Shown: piece after piece, positions 33,353 through 42,232 of the stretch
How the letters are laid out: every line of letters starts with the position of its first letter
How positions within the stretch are numbered: the first letter of the stretch is position 1
From: JBBECJ01 sp963763325
GTDB taxonomy: Bacteria; Chloroflexota; Chloroflexia; Thermomicrobiales; CFX8
Length of the DNA stretch: 64,000 bases
Assembly (NCBI GenBank): GCA_963763325.1
Contig: CAVXOL010000011.1
Location: forward strand, 186,001-250,000
Direction: 5' to 3'
Program-made: the position numbers and the translations under genes
Notes under the pieces: model-generated
Database searches by the model: none
What the model saw: only the letters and a program-made list of their open reading frames with translations
Told to the model about the DNA's origin: nothing

Positions 33353-33800
33353 GCCGTCGCCTCGTGGATCAGCGCGTCGAGGGCCGCGATGTAGTCCCTC
33401 GGTAGACCAAGCTGCCGCGCTCCAGCGAGGATCGGTCGGACATAGGCGGCAGACGGCTTGAACGGGCCACCGGAGTTGGGGATGACATAGGTTTCGGCGG
33501 CGATCTCCCCCGCATCCGTCATCACCTGAACGGCGAACCGCTCGTACAGTCCGTCGATCGACGCCGGAGATTGCGTCAAGTTGCGCGAACTCGTCATCGG
33601 TCAGGTCGTACAGCACGCCATAGACCGTCTGCCCCTCGGCAGGCGACAGGTTGCAGCCGCCTGTCTCGACGCCGGGACCGTGCCGCTCGAACACGACACG
33701 CTTGCCGCTGACCTGTCCGACCGCGCCACATCGTGCGGTCGGCTACGAAGCGCTGCATCTCGGCCTCTTCCAGCAATGTGCAGTAGGCGAAGTAGGGCAT
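33349..33800 (-). pseudogene. Gamma-glutamylcyclotransferase-like gene with two frame breaks
   Basis: Three reading frames must be joined to obtain a ~150-residue gamma-glutamylcyclotransferase-fold protein. Frame one gives Met-Pro-Tyr-Phe-Ala-Tyr-Cys-Thr-Leu (start ATG 33800). Frame two gives Gly-Lys-Arg-Val-Val-Phe-Glu-Arg-His-Gly through Val-Tyr-Gly-Val-Leu-Tyr-Asp-Leu. Frame three gives Leu-Tyr-Glu-Arg-Phe-Ala-Val to the stop at 33349. The breaks lie near 33,735 and 33,568, each a single-base insertion. Sequence quality within each frame is good, which argues for read error over decay. Family members release 5-oxoproline from gamma-glutamyl compounds. Confidence 0.75.
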
Positions 33801-33856
33801 CGAGTGATCTCCATTCGTGTTCGTTCGACGTGTGCGTAGCGTAGCACCTATAACGA

Positions 33857-33893
33857 ACGACGCCGGCCGGGATTTGCTCCCAGCCGGCGTCGT
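33857..33893. terminator. GC-rich hairpin after the MMPL gene
   Basis: ACGACGCCGGC at 33857-33867 pairs with its complement at 33883-33893 around a 15-base loop. It sits 20 bases beyond the stop of the minus-strand MMPL reading frame and before the cyclotransferase start. Confidence 0.65.
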
Positions 33894-33913
33894 CGTGAAA
33901 CGGTTCGTGGCCC

Positions 33914-36174
33914 TTAGTCGTCGCCAGCGCCTGTCGCGACGGGTGCTGGGGCTGGTCGCTGGCCTTCGACCCGCAGGTCAGGCAGCCAGTGGAGCCAGCG
34001 TGGCAGATACCAGTTGCGGTCGCCGAGCAGGGCCATCGTCGATGGCACGAGGACCGAGCGGACGATCGTCGCGTCGAGGAAGACCGCTACCGCCAGGCCA
34101 AAGCCCATCTGCTGCATCTCGACCAGGCTTCCGGCCGCGAAGGCGGAGAAGACTGCCACCATGATCAGCGCCGCGCCGGTGATGATCTTGGCCGTCGACT
34201 GCAGGCCGACCGCAACCGACTCGCGGTTATCGTGGGTGCTGTCGTAGTGCTCGCGGATCCGGCTCAGCAGGAAGACGTGGTAGTCCATGCTCAGGCCGAA
34301 CAGGATGCAGAAGAGGAAGATCGGAATCCAGGTCGCGATGACCGGCGTCTGCTGGAAGCCGAAGATCTCGTTGCCGATCCCCTTCTGGAACACCAGCGTC
34401 AGGATGCCATAGGACGCACCGACCGATAGCAGGTTCATCAGGATGGCCTTGATCGGCACGACGATCGAGCGGAAGGCCAGCATCAGCAGGATGAAGCTCA
34501 GACCGAGGACGAAGGTGAAGACGATCGGCGTCCAGGTGCGCAGCGTCAAGTTGAAGTCGCGGTTGAAGGCGGCTCCACCGGTGACGTAGACCTCAGCGTC
34601 GCTCGACTGGAACGCGGCCGGGATCGTCGGATCGCGCAGATCATCGACCTTCTGCTTCGGCTTCCGGTGTCGAGCTATCGATCGTCATCGGGACAGAGAC
34701 CAGCGTCAGGTCGCCGGCTTCGTTGATCTCGATCGTGGCCGGGCCGTACATCGGGTCCTCGCCGAGCGCCGTCACGAGCGCGTTGATGTCCTGCTGGACC
34801 TCGGCGCTATTTGCGTCGCCATCGATGACGATCTCAACTGGCGCGAGGATGCCGGCGTAGAACTTGTCGCTCAGGATCTCGTAGCCGGTCTTGACCTCGG
34901 AGTCCGGCAGCGACTCGATACCCGTCTGGCCGGTCTTCAGGTCGAGATACGGCAGCGAGGCGGCAACCAGGATGCCGATCGCAAGGACGGCGCTGATGAC
35001 CGGGCGGGCCATGACGGTCTTGGTGATCCGGCCCCAGAAGCCGCCGTGGATCGTGTCGTCGTGGAAGCGGTTGGCGGCGATCTGCTCGGCAGTCAGCGTG
35101 TCGTACTTGCGGCGTCGCGGCCAGTCGATCTTGTCGCCCAGCAGGGCTAGCATGGCTGGGATCATCGTCATCGAGGCGGCGACCGAGACGACGACGGCGA
35201 TCATCGCGCCGATGCCGAGGCTGCGGAAGACGGAGATCGGGATGATGAACATGCCGGCCAGCGCGATGACGACCGTCATGCCCGAGAAGACGACGGCCTT
35301 CGTGGCCGTTCCTCCGGCAGATCGCAATCGCTTCGTGCCTGGTAGCACCATGGCGGCGCTCTTCGCGGTAGCGCTCGACGATGAAGAGTGCGTAGTCGAT
35401 GCCGACCGCAAGGCCGATCATGACGATGATGTTCATTACGATGTCGGACAGCGGGTAGATCTGGCCGAGAATCGTGCTGAGCCCCATCGCGACAACGATG
35501 GAGGTCAGCGCAACCAGCAGCGGTACACCGGCGGCAACCAGCGCGCCGAAGACGACGACCAGGATGACGAGCGCGATCGGCAGGCCGAACATCTCGGCCT
35601 TGGCGAGGTCCTCTTCGGCGATCTCGCCGTAGACTTCGCCGCCGCTCAGGTCGCCGACCGTCAGGACGTCAACTCCCTGGCCACCCTGGGCTTCCAGCGT
35701 GTCCATATAGAGCGGTGCCGAACTCGCTGACGTCGTCGTACTCGCCGGCCAGCGTCACCGGCACGATCGTCGACTTGCGGTCCTCGGAGACGAGCTGTTC
35801 GGCTGCCGGGAACATCGGCAGCCAGCGACTCGTAATAGTTGTTGGCCGTCGCAACGACCTCGGGCATGCCCGCGCAGGGCAGCTGTCGTATCATTGACGA
35901 CCTGTTGGAAGGCAGGGTCATCGACCGTCAGCGTCTCGGACGTGATGACAACTGTCTCAGTCAGCGGATCGCTGCCGCGCAGCCGATCTTCGATCAGGTC
36001 GGCTCCTTTGACGGCATCCGGGTTGTTGGTGAAATCGTCTTCGCTGGTCAGCGGGCTTGGCAGGCTGCCCGACAGGACAACCATGACGACGATTAGCAGC
36101 AGCCATGCGCCGAGTGTTCGCCACGGACGGCGAGCGGATGCTTTGGCAATTCCAGCAGTAGAAAACAACGCCAT
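33914..36174 (-). pseudogene. MMPL/RND family transporter gene with about five frame breaks
   Basis: Joining successive minus-strand frames gives a ~750-residue MMPL-family (HpnN/MmpL-like) efflux protein. The first piece begins Met-Ala-Leu-Phe-Ser-Thr-Ala-Gly-Ile-Ala with helix 1 (start ATG 36174, GGAAGGTG site). A middle piece carries Gly-Leu-Ala-Val-Gly-Ile-Asp-Tyr-Ala-Leu-Phe-Ile, the typical helix 4 motif. A third contains Ala-Thr-Lys-Ala-Val-Val-Phe-Ser-Gly-Met-Thr-Val. The last carries the second-half motif Gly-Leu-Ser-Met-Asp-Tyr-His-Val-Phe-Leu. Breaks occur near 35,875, 35,815, 35,708, 35,325 and 34,655. As written it cannot be translated, but all conserved motifs survive, so read errors are plausible. 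Family members export lipids or drugs using proton motive force. Confidence 0.8.
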
Positions 36175-36242
36175 TGTTGTACACCTTCCCCTTCGAAGGT
36201 CATCCCCAACGGCGGGCCATGTGGCCACGCCGGTCAAACCAA

Positions 36243-36300
36243 ACCGCGAGTCCCGTGACGAGCCACAAACTGCGTGGTGTCGTCAGGTGCGCAACTCGCG
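36243..36300. repeat. Short inverted repeat between receiver gene and MMPL gene
   Basis: CCGCGAGT at 36243-36250 pairs with ACTCGCGG at 36293-36300, with 42 bases between. It lies downstream of the minus-strand receiver gene and may be part of a weak terminator. Confidence 0.35.
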
Positions 36301-36325
36301 GGTGTCCAAGCGCCAGTCGGTGACG

Positions 36326-36757
36326 CTAACCGTGTATTGGTGTCGCGCAGTCACGGATGGCGGCCAGGAGTGGCCCTTCCATCCGATGCTTGGCGACAAA
36401 ATGGGCCGCACCGGCGGCTTTCGCGCGGGCGACCGTCTCGTTGTCATCGTGCAGGCTGAGCATCACGATCGCCGTCTGCGGCAACGCATTCCGCAGGCTG
36501 CGGGTCGCGTCGATGCCGTCTATGCCGGGCAACTCAACATCCATGATGATGACATCCGGACGAAGTGCCCCGGCTAGCGCAAGCGCGCTCTCGGCATCGC
36601 CGGCTTCGCCAACGACCTCGACATCCGACTCGAGTGCGAGCCGCATCATGAGGCCGCGCCGTACCTGGGGCTGGTCATCAACCAGCAGCAGCCTGATCAC
36701 CTGATCGAAACTCCACCCTGCACCTGTCACAACGCTGTGCATAATTGCCTGCTCCAT
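36326..36757 (-). CDS. Receiver-only response regulator (NarL-type receiver)
   Basis: A 143-residue protein consisting of a receiver domain resembling NarL/FixJ receivers (Val-Asp-Asp-Gln-Pro, phospho-acceptor in Ile-Ile-Met-Asp-Val-Glu-Leu-Pro, Leu-Ser-Leu-His-Asp and a final Ala-Lys-His lysine) but without the LuxR helix-turn-helix output. The start is uncertain: ATG 36757 follows GGGAAA, while ATG 36742 or a GTG directly before the first beta strand are alternatives. It is divergent from the kinase-regulator-kinase block and could be a phosphate sink or antagonist for it (inference). Confidence 0.8.
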   Translation of the reverse strand: MEQAIMHSVVTGAGWSFDQVIRLLLVDDQPQVRRGLMMRLALESDVEVVGEAGDAESALALAGALRPDVIIMDVELPGIDGIDATRSLRNALPQTAIVMLSLHDDNETVARAKAAGAAHFVAKHRMEGPLLAAIRDCATPIHG

Positions 36758-37092
36758 CGCAGTTTCCCATTCCGGTTCCGGCCGGTTCCCGCGCCTCATC
36801 GCGCCTCCAGACGGTCCCCGTTGACCGTCGTCGTGTTCGATGTCATCAGGATAGGTTTTTCTCGTGCCAGTAGCACCGGACGAACGACCGGAACGCTCGT
36901 GTGGCCTGTGACGGATCGGTCATCTCCGCCAAAAGTTGGAGATCATTACATGGAATATCGATTGCGCTTCTGAGAACTGCTACAGTAGTGGTGTCGATAA
37001 CGAAGCGTTGGACCCAGACGAAACGTGGTTGCCGTCGGGCAAGCGGCGTTGCCTCTCGTCCCTATAGATACGTCTTAGGAAGCGTGCCGCCA
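36758..37092. other. Divergent intergenic region between receiver and sensor kinase
   Basis: These 335 bases contain no convincing gene. One short palindrome (ATCTCC and GGAGAT around a ten-base gap, about 36926-36947) is the only regular feature seen. It could be an operator, but no promoter with good spacing was found next to it. Confidence 0.3.
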
Positions 37093-38697
37093 ATGGACAC
37101 GGCTTCGATCATGATCGGCGCTCTTGAGTATCAGCGCCTCCGCGAGAGTCAGCGCGTGCTGCTCACCCTCTTCGAGAACCTGCCCGTCATGATCTATCGA
37201 TGCCGCAACGACCCCGACTGGACGATGGAGTTCGTGTCGCAGGGCTGTCTCGGTGTGACCGGCTACCGCCCGGAAGAGTTGATGTCTGGACGGTTGACGT
37301 ACTCATCGATCATCGTGGAAGCCGATCGGGACCGGGTCTGGGAAGGGGTTCAGGCGGCTCTCCGAGATCGCACTGGTTTCAGCCTGACGTACTGCATCAC
37401 GACCCCGTCCGGCGAGGAGCGATGGGTCTGGGAACAGGGGCAGGGCGTCTTTGAGAGTGACGGCGAGTTCCAGGGCATCGAAGGGTTCATGCTCGATGTC
37501 ACCGAGCGTGCGAGGGCATTCGAGCTCCTGGAGGAGCGTGTCGATGATCGGACAAGAGAGCTTCGGATGATCCTCGAAGCGTCACGAATCATCACCGCAA
37601 CGCTCGACCTCAATGACCTGTTCGAGCGTGTCTTCGATCAGTTGCAGCAGGTCGTCCCGCTTACGGGCGTGACAATCGCCGTGCGCGAGAGTGAAGGCTT
37701 CATCCGACGAGCATCGCGTTACACCGCCGGTGGCTTTGCCGTCGAGCCGCAGGGTCATCGATATGAGATGCACCCCGACAATCCGATTGAGGGTGGCCTG
37801 CTGCGCGGAGAGTCGCGATTTGTCGATGACATACTCGGCGATTCAGTGATGGCGGCACAGTGGCGACTTCAGGCCGGGGATAAGCTCGAGCGCGCGATCC
37901 AGCATATTCGGTCATGGATGTCAGTTCCGATGTTGGCGAACGATCAAGTCGTGGGTTTCATGACGTTGACCCACCGGGAGCCAAATCGCTATACGGGCCA
38001 TGAGGTGGCGCTGGTCGCGGCCATCGCCAATCATGTCGCGATTGCAATCGAGAACGCCCGGCTCCACGGTCAGGCGCGACGACTGGCAGCTGTCGAGGAG
38101 CGGCAGCGGCTGGCGCGTGAGCTGCATGATTCTGTCTCACAGGCACTGTACGGTATCTCGCTCGGTGCACAGACAGCCCGAACGTTGCTTGACCGCGAAC
38201 CGACCTCGGTCGCTCAGCCGCTCGACTATGTCATCGAACTGGCGCAGGCCGGCATGGAGGAGATGCGGGCGTTGATCTTCGAGCTGCGGCCCGAGTCACT
38301 TGAGACCGAAGGTCTGGTCGTCGCACTCGATAAGCAGGCGTCAGCGGTGCGTGCTCGTCAGCGCTTGAACGTCGATCTGACGCTCTGTCCTGAACCGGAA
38401 TGGTTGACGCTGGGCGAGAAGGAAGCGCTCTATCGGATCGCCCAGGAATCGATGCATAACATCGTCAAGCACGCTCAGGCCAGCTGGCTCGGATTGCGGC
38501 TTGAGATGACGGCCTCCGCTCTCGTTCTCGAAATTGTCGACGATGGCAAGGGGTTCGAGACCGGCGGCGCGTTCCCCGGACACCTCGGGCTGATCTCGAT
38601 GCGCGAGCGGATCGCAAACATTGGCGGGACGCTGTCGATCGACAGCCAGCCTGGGACCGGGACGACCGTCCGCGCCGTCGTGCCTCGATCGGAGTGA
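37093..38697 (+). CDS. Sensor histidine kinase, PAS-GAF-HisKA_3-HATPase
   Basis: A 534-residue soluble NarL-type sensor kinase. The PAS domain (about 20-145) has Val-Thr-Gly-Tyr-Arg-Pro-Glu-Glu. A short coiled coil leads to a GAF domain (about 165-330). The HisKA_3 dimerisation segment contains the phospho-acceptor in Ala-Arg-Glu-Leu-His-Asp-Ser-Val-Ser-Gln-Ala-Leu-Tyr. The HATPase has Asn-Ile-Val-Lys-His-Ala and Asp-Asp-Gly-Lys-Gly-Phe...His-Leu-Gly-Leu. No membrane segment. ATG 37093 is chosen; upstream in-frame sequence to 36901 lacks homology. It lies 77 bp before the NarL regulator it probably phosphorylates. Confidence 0.9.
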   Translation: MDTASIMIGALEYQRLRESQRVLLTLFENLPVMIYRCRNDPDWTMEFVSQGCLGVTGYRPEELMSGRLTYSSIIVEADRDRVWEGVQAALRDRTGFSLTYCITTPSGEERWVWEQGQGVFESDGEFQGIEGFMLDVTERARAFELLEERVDDRTRELRMILEASRIITATLDLNDLFERVFDQLQQVVPLTGVTIAVRESEGFIRRASRYTAGGFAVEPQGHRYEMHPDNPIEGGLLRGESRFVDDILGDSVMAAQWRLQAGDKLERAIQHIRSWMSVPMLANDQVVGFMTLTHREPNRYTGHEVALVAAIANHVAIAIENARLHGQARRLAAVEERQRLARELHDSVSQALYGISLGAQTARTLLDREPTSVAQPLDYVIELAQAGMEEMRALIFELRPESLETEGLVVALDKQASAVRARQRLNVDLTLCPEPEWLTLGEKEALYRIAQESMHNIVKHAQASWLGLRLEMTASALVLEIVDDGKGFETGGAFPGHLGLISMRERIANIGGTLSIDSQPGTGTTVRAVVPRSE

Positions 38698-38774
38698 CGA
38701 TACTGGTATGCTGTGATGCGGCGAACGCGTACCGCTTACGAAGCTGACACATTCCGTGATCTATGAGGAGTAGC

Positions 38775-39425
38775 ATGCCAATCCGCATCCTGATTGCCGA
38801 CGATCACAGCGTTGTCCGCCAGGGGTTGAAGATGTTCCTCGCGCTCGATCCCGAGCTGGAGGTGATCGGCGAGGCCGAGAACGGCGCCGAGGCCGTCAGG
38901 CTGGCCGGTGAGCTGCAGCCAGATGTCGTCCTGATGGACCTGCTGATGCCGGTCATGGACGGGATCACCGCGATCGAGAACATCCGCGCGACCCTGCCGG
39001 ACATTGAGGTGCTGGCGGTGACGAGTGTCCTTGAGGACACGGCCGTCATCCGCGCTATCCGGGCCGGGGCGATTGGCTACATGCTCAAGGACACCCAGGC
39101 CGATGAGCTTTGCCGCGCGATCAAGGCGGCTGCAGCCGGGCAGGTCCAGCTCTCGCCGGAAGCGGCGTCGCGGCTACTGCGCGAGGTGAGGGCGCCGGAG
39201 AGTCCCGAAGCGCTGACCGACCGGGAAACCGATGTCCTTCGGCTGCTGGCGCGTGGCCTGGCCAACAAGGAGATCGCCCGGGAACTCTCGATCGGTGAGA
39301 AGACGGTAAAGACGCACGTCAGCCACATCCTCTCGAAGCTCGGCGTTGCCTCGCGCACGCAGGCCGCGCTCTATGCTGCCCGTGTCGGGCTCATCCCGGC
39401 CGGTGAGGTGGGCGAACGGGTGTGA
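38775..39425 (+). CDS. NarL/LuxR-family response regulator
   Basis: A 216-residue two-domain regulator. The receiver has Ala-Asp-Asp-His, the phospho-acceptor in Leu-Met-Asp-Leu-Leu-Met-Pro and the lysine in Leu-Lys-Asp-Thr. The LuxR-type helix-turn-helix has Leu-Thr-Asp-Arg-Glu-Thr-Asp-Val-Leu and Glu-Lys-Thr-Val-Lys-Thr-His-Val-Ser-His-Ile-Leu. ATG 38775 follows GAGGAG directly. Its stop is overlapped by the start of the next kinase (GTGA), so the pair is co-translated. It sits between two kinases that share the same core, suggesting both feed this one regulator. Confidence 0.93.
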   Translation: MPIRILIADDHSVVRQGLKMFLALDPELEVIGEAENGAEAVRLAGELQPDVVLMDLLMPVMDGITAIENIRATLPDIEVLAVTSVLEDTAVIRAIRAGAIGYMLKDTQADELCRAIKAAAAGQVQLSPEAASRLLREVRAPESPEALTDRETDVLRLLARGLANKEIARELSIGEKTVKTHVSHILSKLGVASRTQAALYAARVGLIPAGEVGERV

Positions 39426-40951
39426 GCGGGCCGCGCCGCGACGACGTCAATGCCGCCGATGTCCTGGGCCTGGATGTCCTCACGAGCATCATGGACGCGT
39501 CGCTGGACGGCATTGTCGTTATCGACTCAATGCGCCGCTACCTGTACGTCAACCCGGCCGCCAGCCGGATTCTCGGCTATCCGGCCAGCGAATTGATCGG
39601 CCAGGATGTCCTCGTCAACTTCCCTGTCCACGTGCACGATCAGGTGCTTGGTGTCTTCAAGCAGGTCACCGTCGGCCACCCCGGCAGGAACGACGCCACG
39701 ATCGTGCTGCCGACAGGCGAAGAACGACAGATTGAGTACACCGACACCCTCTTCGAGGTCGATGGCATTCCGCTTCGAACGGCGCTGTTCCGCGACGTAA
39801 CCGAATCACGTCGCCAGGAGCGCGAGGCACGAGTGCTTGCCGAGATTGCGGCCAGCCTGACGATTGACCAGCCGATGGAGGAGACGCTCGATATCCTGAC
39901 TCGCTACGTCGTCGACGAGACACGAGCGGAAGCGGCTGTCATCGGCCTGATCGAGCCAGCGACGATGCGGCTTGAGGCGTTCACCGTCTACGGGCTTCCC
40001 GACAGGTACATGGAGGAGATGCGCGCCCAGTGGCCAATGTCGCGTACCTCAGCTACTGTCCGCGCGTTCGAGACGCAACAGATCAAGATCGTCGTCGACG
40101 CCCGCTCACGGATGCTGGCCAACCCCGCCTATGCCGCCGTCCACGATCTGCTGCACGACAATCGGTGGGACGCGCTGGCCGTGCTGCCGCTCGTCTACCG
40201 TGGCCAGTCACACGGTGCGCTCGTCGTCTACTACCCGAACCCGGGCCCACCCGACGACGAGATCGCCCTGCTGGCCGCCATCGCCGACCAGGCCGCAATC
40301 GTTGTTGAGAACAACCGGCTCTACGCGGAAGCTCAGGGTCAGGCAGCCATCGAAGAGCGCCAACGACTCGCCCGCGAGCTGCACGACTCCGTCTCGCAGG
40401 CGCTCTACGGGATTGGCCTCGGTGCCCGGACAGCAAGGGCGCTGATCAGCCAGGACCCCGCCAGGGCGATCGCTCCGGTTGAGTACGTCCTCCAGCTCGC
40501 GGAAGCGGGACTGACCGAGATGCGCGCCCTGATCTTCGAGCTGCGTCCAGAATCGCTCGAAGCTGAGGGGTTGGTCGCTGCGATCGAGAAGCAGGCCGCT
40601 GCGCTGCACGCGCGACACCGGATCGTCGTCAACGCGAGCCTGTGCGATGAGCCAGTCATCCCGCTGCCGATCAAGGAAGCGGTTTACCGGATCGTTCAGG
40701 AAGGCCTCCACAACGTCGTCAAGCACTCGCGCGCGACCATCGTCGAGCTGAAACTGGAATGCGACGATACCGCCGTTCGCTTCGACATCCGCGACAACGG
40801 AGTCGGCTTCGCCGCCGATGGCGAGTTCCCCGGTCACCTCGGCCTCCAGTCGATGCGCGAGCGCGCCGCCCGCCTCGGCGGACACGTCACTATCGAAAGC
40901 GCCCCTCTGTCCGGCTCGCGTATCCACGGGCACGTGCCGTGCTTTGCATGA
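39422..40951 (+). CDS. Sensor histidine kinase, PAS-GAF-HisKA_3-HATPase (second copy)
   Basis: A 509-residue soluble kinase with the same order of domains as the one at 37093: PAS (about 20-130; Ile-Leu-Gly-Tyr-Pro), GAF (about 145-300), HisKA_3 with Ala-Arg-Glu-Leu-His-Asp-Ser-Val-Ser-Gln, and HATPase with Asn-Val-Val-Lys-His-Ser and Gly-Val-Gly-Phe...His-Leu-Gly-Leu. The catalytic halves are nearly identical in motif sequence to the first kinase, indicating duplication, while the PAS/GAF parts differ. GTG 39422 overlaps the stop of the response regulator by four bases. Confidence 0.92.
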   Translation: MSGPRRDDVNAADVLGLDVLTSIMDASLDGIVVIDSMRRYLYVNPAASRILGYPASELIGQDVLVNFPVHVHDQVLGVFKQVTVGHPGRNDATIVLPTGEERQIEYTDTLFEVDGIPLRTALFRDVTESRRQEREARVLAEIAASLTIDQPMEETLDILTRYVVDETRAEAAVIGLIEPATMRLEAFTVYGLPDRYMEEMRAQWPMSRTSATVRAFETQQIKIVVDARSRMLANPAYAAVHDLLHDNRWDALAVLPLVYRGQSHGALVVYYPNPGPPDDEIALLAAIADQAAIVVENNRLYAEAQGQAAIEERQRLARELHDSVSQALYGIGLGARTARALISQDPARAIAPVEYVLQLAEAGLTEMRALIFELRPESLEAEGLVAAIEKQAAALHARHRIVVNASLCDEPVIPLPIKEAVYRIVQEGLHNVVKHSRATIVELKLECDDTAVRFDIRDNGVGFAADGEFPGHLGLQSMRERAARLGGHVTIESAPLSGSRIHGHVPCFA

Positions 40952-41014
40952 CACGCCAGGTCGAGAACCAGGATCTGGGACGCTGAATTGGAGCCGACGG
41001 CCGAGAGTGAGCAC

Positions 41015-41043
41015 TTGACACGCTGACGGATCAACGGTAATCT
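41015..41043 (+). promoter_or_regulatory. Sigma-70-type promoter of the Lrp gene
   Basis: TTGACA at 41015-41020 and TAATCT at 41038-41043 are separated by exactly 17 bases, the ideal sigma-70 spacing. The start codon of the Lrp-family gene follows 32 bases after the -10 box. It is the clearest promoter in the window. Confidence 0.75.
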
Positions 41044-41062
41044 GTGCGTTCTGGTACAGATT
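41039..41062. promoter_or_regulatory. Palindromic operator overlapping the Lrp promoter
   Basis: AATCTGT at 41039-41045 and ACAGATT at 41056-41062 form a perfect 7-bp inverted repeat with a ten-base gap, overlapping the -10 box and presumed transcription start. The location suggests that the Lrp/AsnC protein encoded just downstream represses its own promoter. Confidence 0.6.
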
Positions 41063-41074
41063 CGGAGCCAAAGC

Positions 41075-41545
41075 GTGCTTGATACACTCGATTCCAAAGC
41101 GATCAGTGAACTGATGACTGCGGGCCGCATGTCATGGGCGGATCTCGCTGGGCGGCTTGGGTTGTCCGCGCCGGCCGCTGCCGAGCGGATCCGCAAACTG
41201 GAGGAACGCGGCGTCATCCGTGGCTTCACGGTCGTCATCGCACCGGAGTCGATCGGACTCGACCTGCTGGCGTTCGTCGCTGTTGCGCTCGATCGCCCTG
41301 AGCACCGGGAACGCTTTCTCGCCTGGGTCAGCGACTGCCCCAACGTCCAGGAGTGCCATCATCTGGCGGGTGACGACGATTATCTGATCAAGCTGCGCTG
41401 TCGCGGGACGCACGAGCTTGAGCGCATCATCAGTGACGAGCTGAAAGCGCTACCCGGCATCGCCCGGACGCGGACATCAATCGCCCTCTCGACTGTCAAG
41501 GAGACCGTCGCACTTCCGGTCGTCACCACGGCAGACCGAGGGTAG
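41075..41545 (+). CDS. Lrp/AsnC family transcriptional regulator
   Basis: A 156-residue Lrp/AsnC regulator. The N-terminal helix-turn-helix (residues 1-50) starts Leu-Asp-Ser-Lys-Ala-Ile and has Trp-Ala-Asp-Leu-Ala-Gly-Arg-Leu-Gly-Leu-Ser. The C-terminal RAM/ligand domain has Val-Gln-Glu-Cys-His-His-Leu-Ala-Gly-Asp-Asp-Asp-Tyr and ends with Thr-Ser-Ile-Ala-Leu-Ser. GTG 41075 follows GGAG by seven bases. Six bases separate it from a LysE-type exporter, a common pairing in which the regulator senses an amino acid and controls its efflux. Confidence 0.93.
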   Translation: MLDTLDSKAISELMTAGRMSWADLAGRLGLSAPAAAERIRKLEERGVIRGFTVVIAPESIGLDLLAFVAVALDRPEHRERFLAWVSDCPNVQECHHLAGDDDYLIKLRCRGTHELERIISDELKALPGIARTRTSIALSTVKETVALPVVTTADRG

Positions 41546-41551
41546 CCGCAC

Positions 41552-42226
41552 GTGCCCGATTATCTCTCACTGCTGGGACGCTCGTTCCTGCTAGGGCTGG
41601 CGATCGCCGCGCCTATTGGTCCGACCAGCATGACAGCAATCCGGCGCGGCCTCGCGACCGGCGCCTGGGCGGCATTCTGGGTCGGTATGGGCGCTGCCCT
41701 GACCGACTTCCTCTACATTGCCGCGACCTACGCCGGCTTCACCCCGCTCCTCGAACGAGTGCCGGGTCTCAAGACGGTCCTCTACATCGCGGGTGCCTTC
41801 GTGCTCGCCCGGATCGCATGGGGAGCGATTCGCGATGCCTTGTCCGGAGCGGGTACGCCAGTCGTCAACGTCACGGACCCGTCCGTCGTCATCGTTCGCG
41901 AGCGTTGGACGACGCTGCTGCTGCTCGGCATCGGGATCACGCTCATTAATCCAGCCACGATCACCTATTGGCTTTCGGTCGGCGGCGCGTTCGTCGCGGC
42001 TAACCTCGTTGACCGGTCGTTCGCCGCCGCGTTCGGCGCGATGCTGGCAATCTGGGCCGGTAGCGCGCTCTGGTTCTCGGTCCTGGCCGGAATCGTTGGC
42101 ATCGCCCGCGCCAGGATCGAGCAGCTCCCCTGGCTCTTCCGCGCCGTCGGGCTCGTTTCTGGCCTGATCCTGCTTGCCTTCGCGATCGCTTTCGCGGTTC
42201 GAGGATTTGATCATCTCGTCAGCTAG
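41552..42226 (+). CDS. LysE family amino-acid exporter
   Basis: A 224-residue membrane protein with about six helices. The LysE/RhtB hallmark Ala-Ala-Pro-Ile-Gly-Pro-Thr lies near residue 20, followed by Gly-Leu-Ala-Thr-Gly and Gly-Ala-Ala-Leu-Thr-Asp in the next helix, and Leu-Ile-Asn-Pro-Ala-Thr in the second half. GTG 41552 has GAGGG upstream. Probably co-transcribed with the Lrp regulator. The exported amino acid is not predictable. Confidence 0.9.
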   Translation: MPDYLSLLGRSFLLGLAIAAPIGPTSMTAIRRGLATGAWAAFWVGMGAALTDFLYIAATYAGFTPLLERVPGLKTVLYIAGAFVLARIAWGAIRDALSGAGTPVVNVTDPSVVIVRERWTTLLLLGIGITLINPATITYWLSVGGAFVAANLVDRSFAAAFGAMLAIWAGSALWFSVLAGIVGIARARIEQLPWLFRAVGLVSGLILLAFAIAFAVRGFDHLVS

Positions 42227-42232
42227 ACAGGT

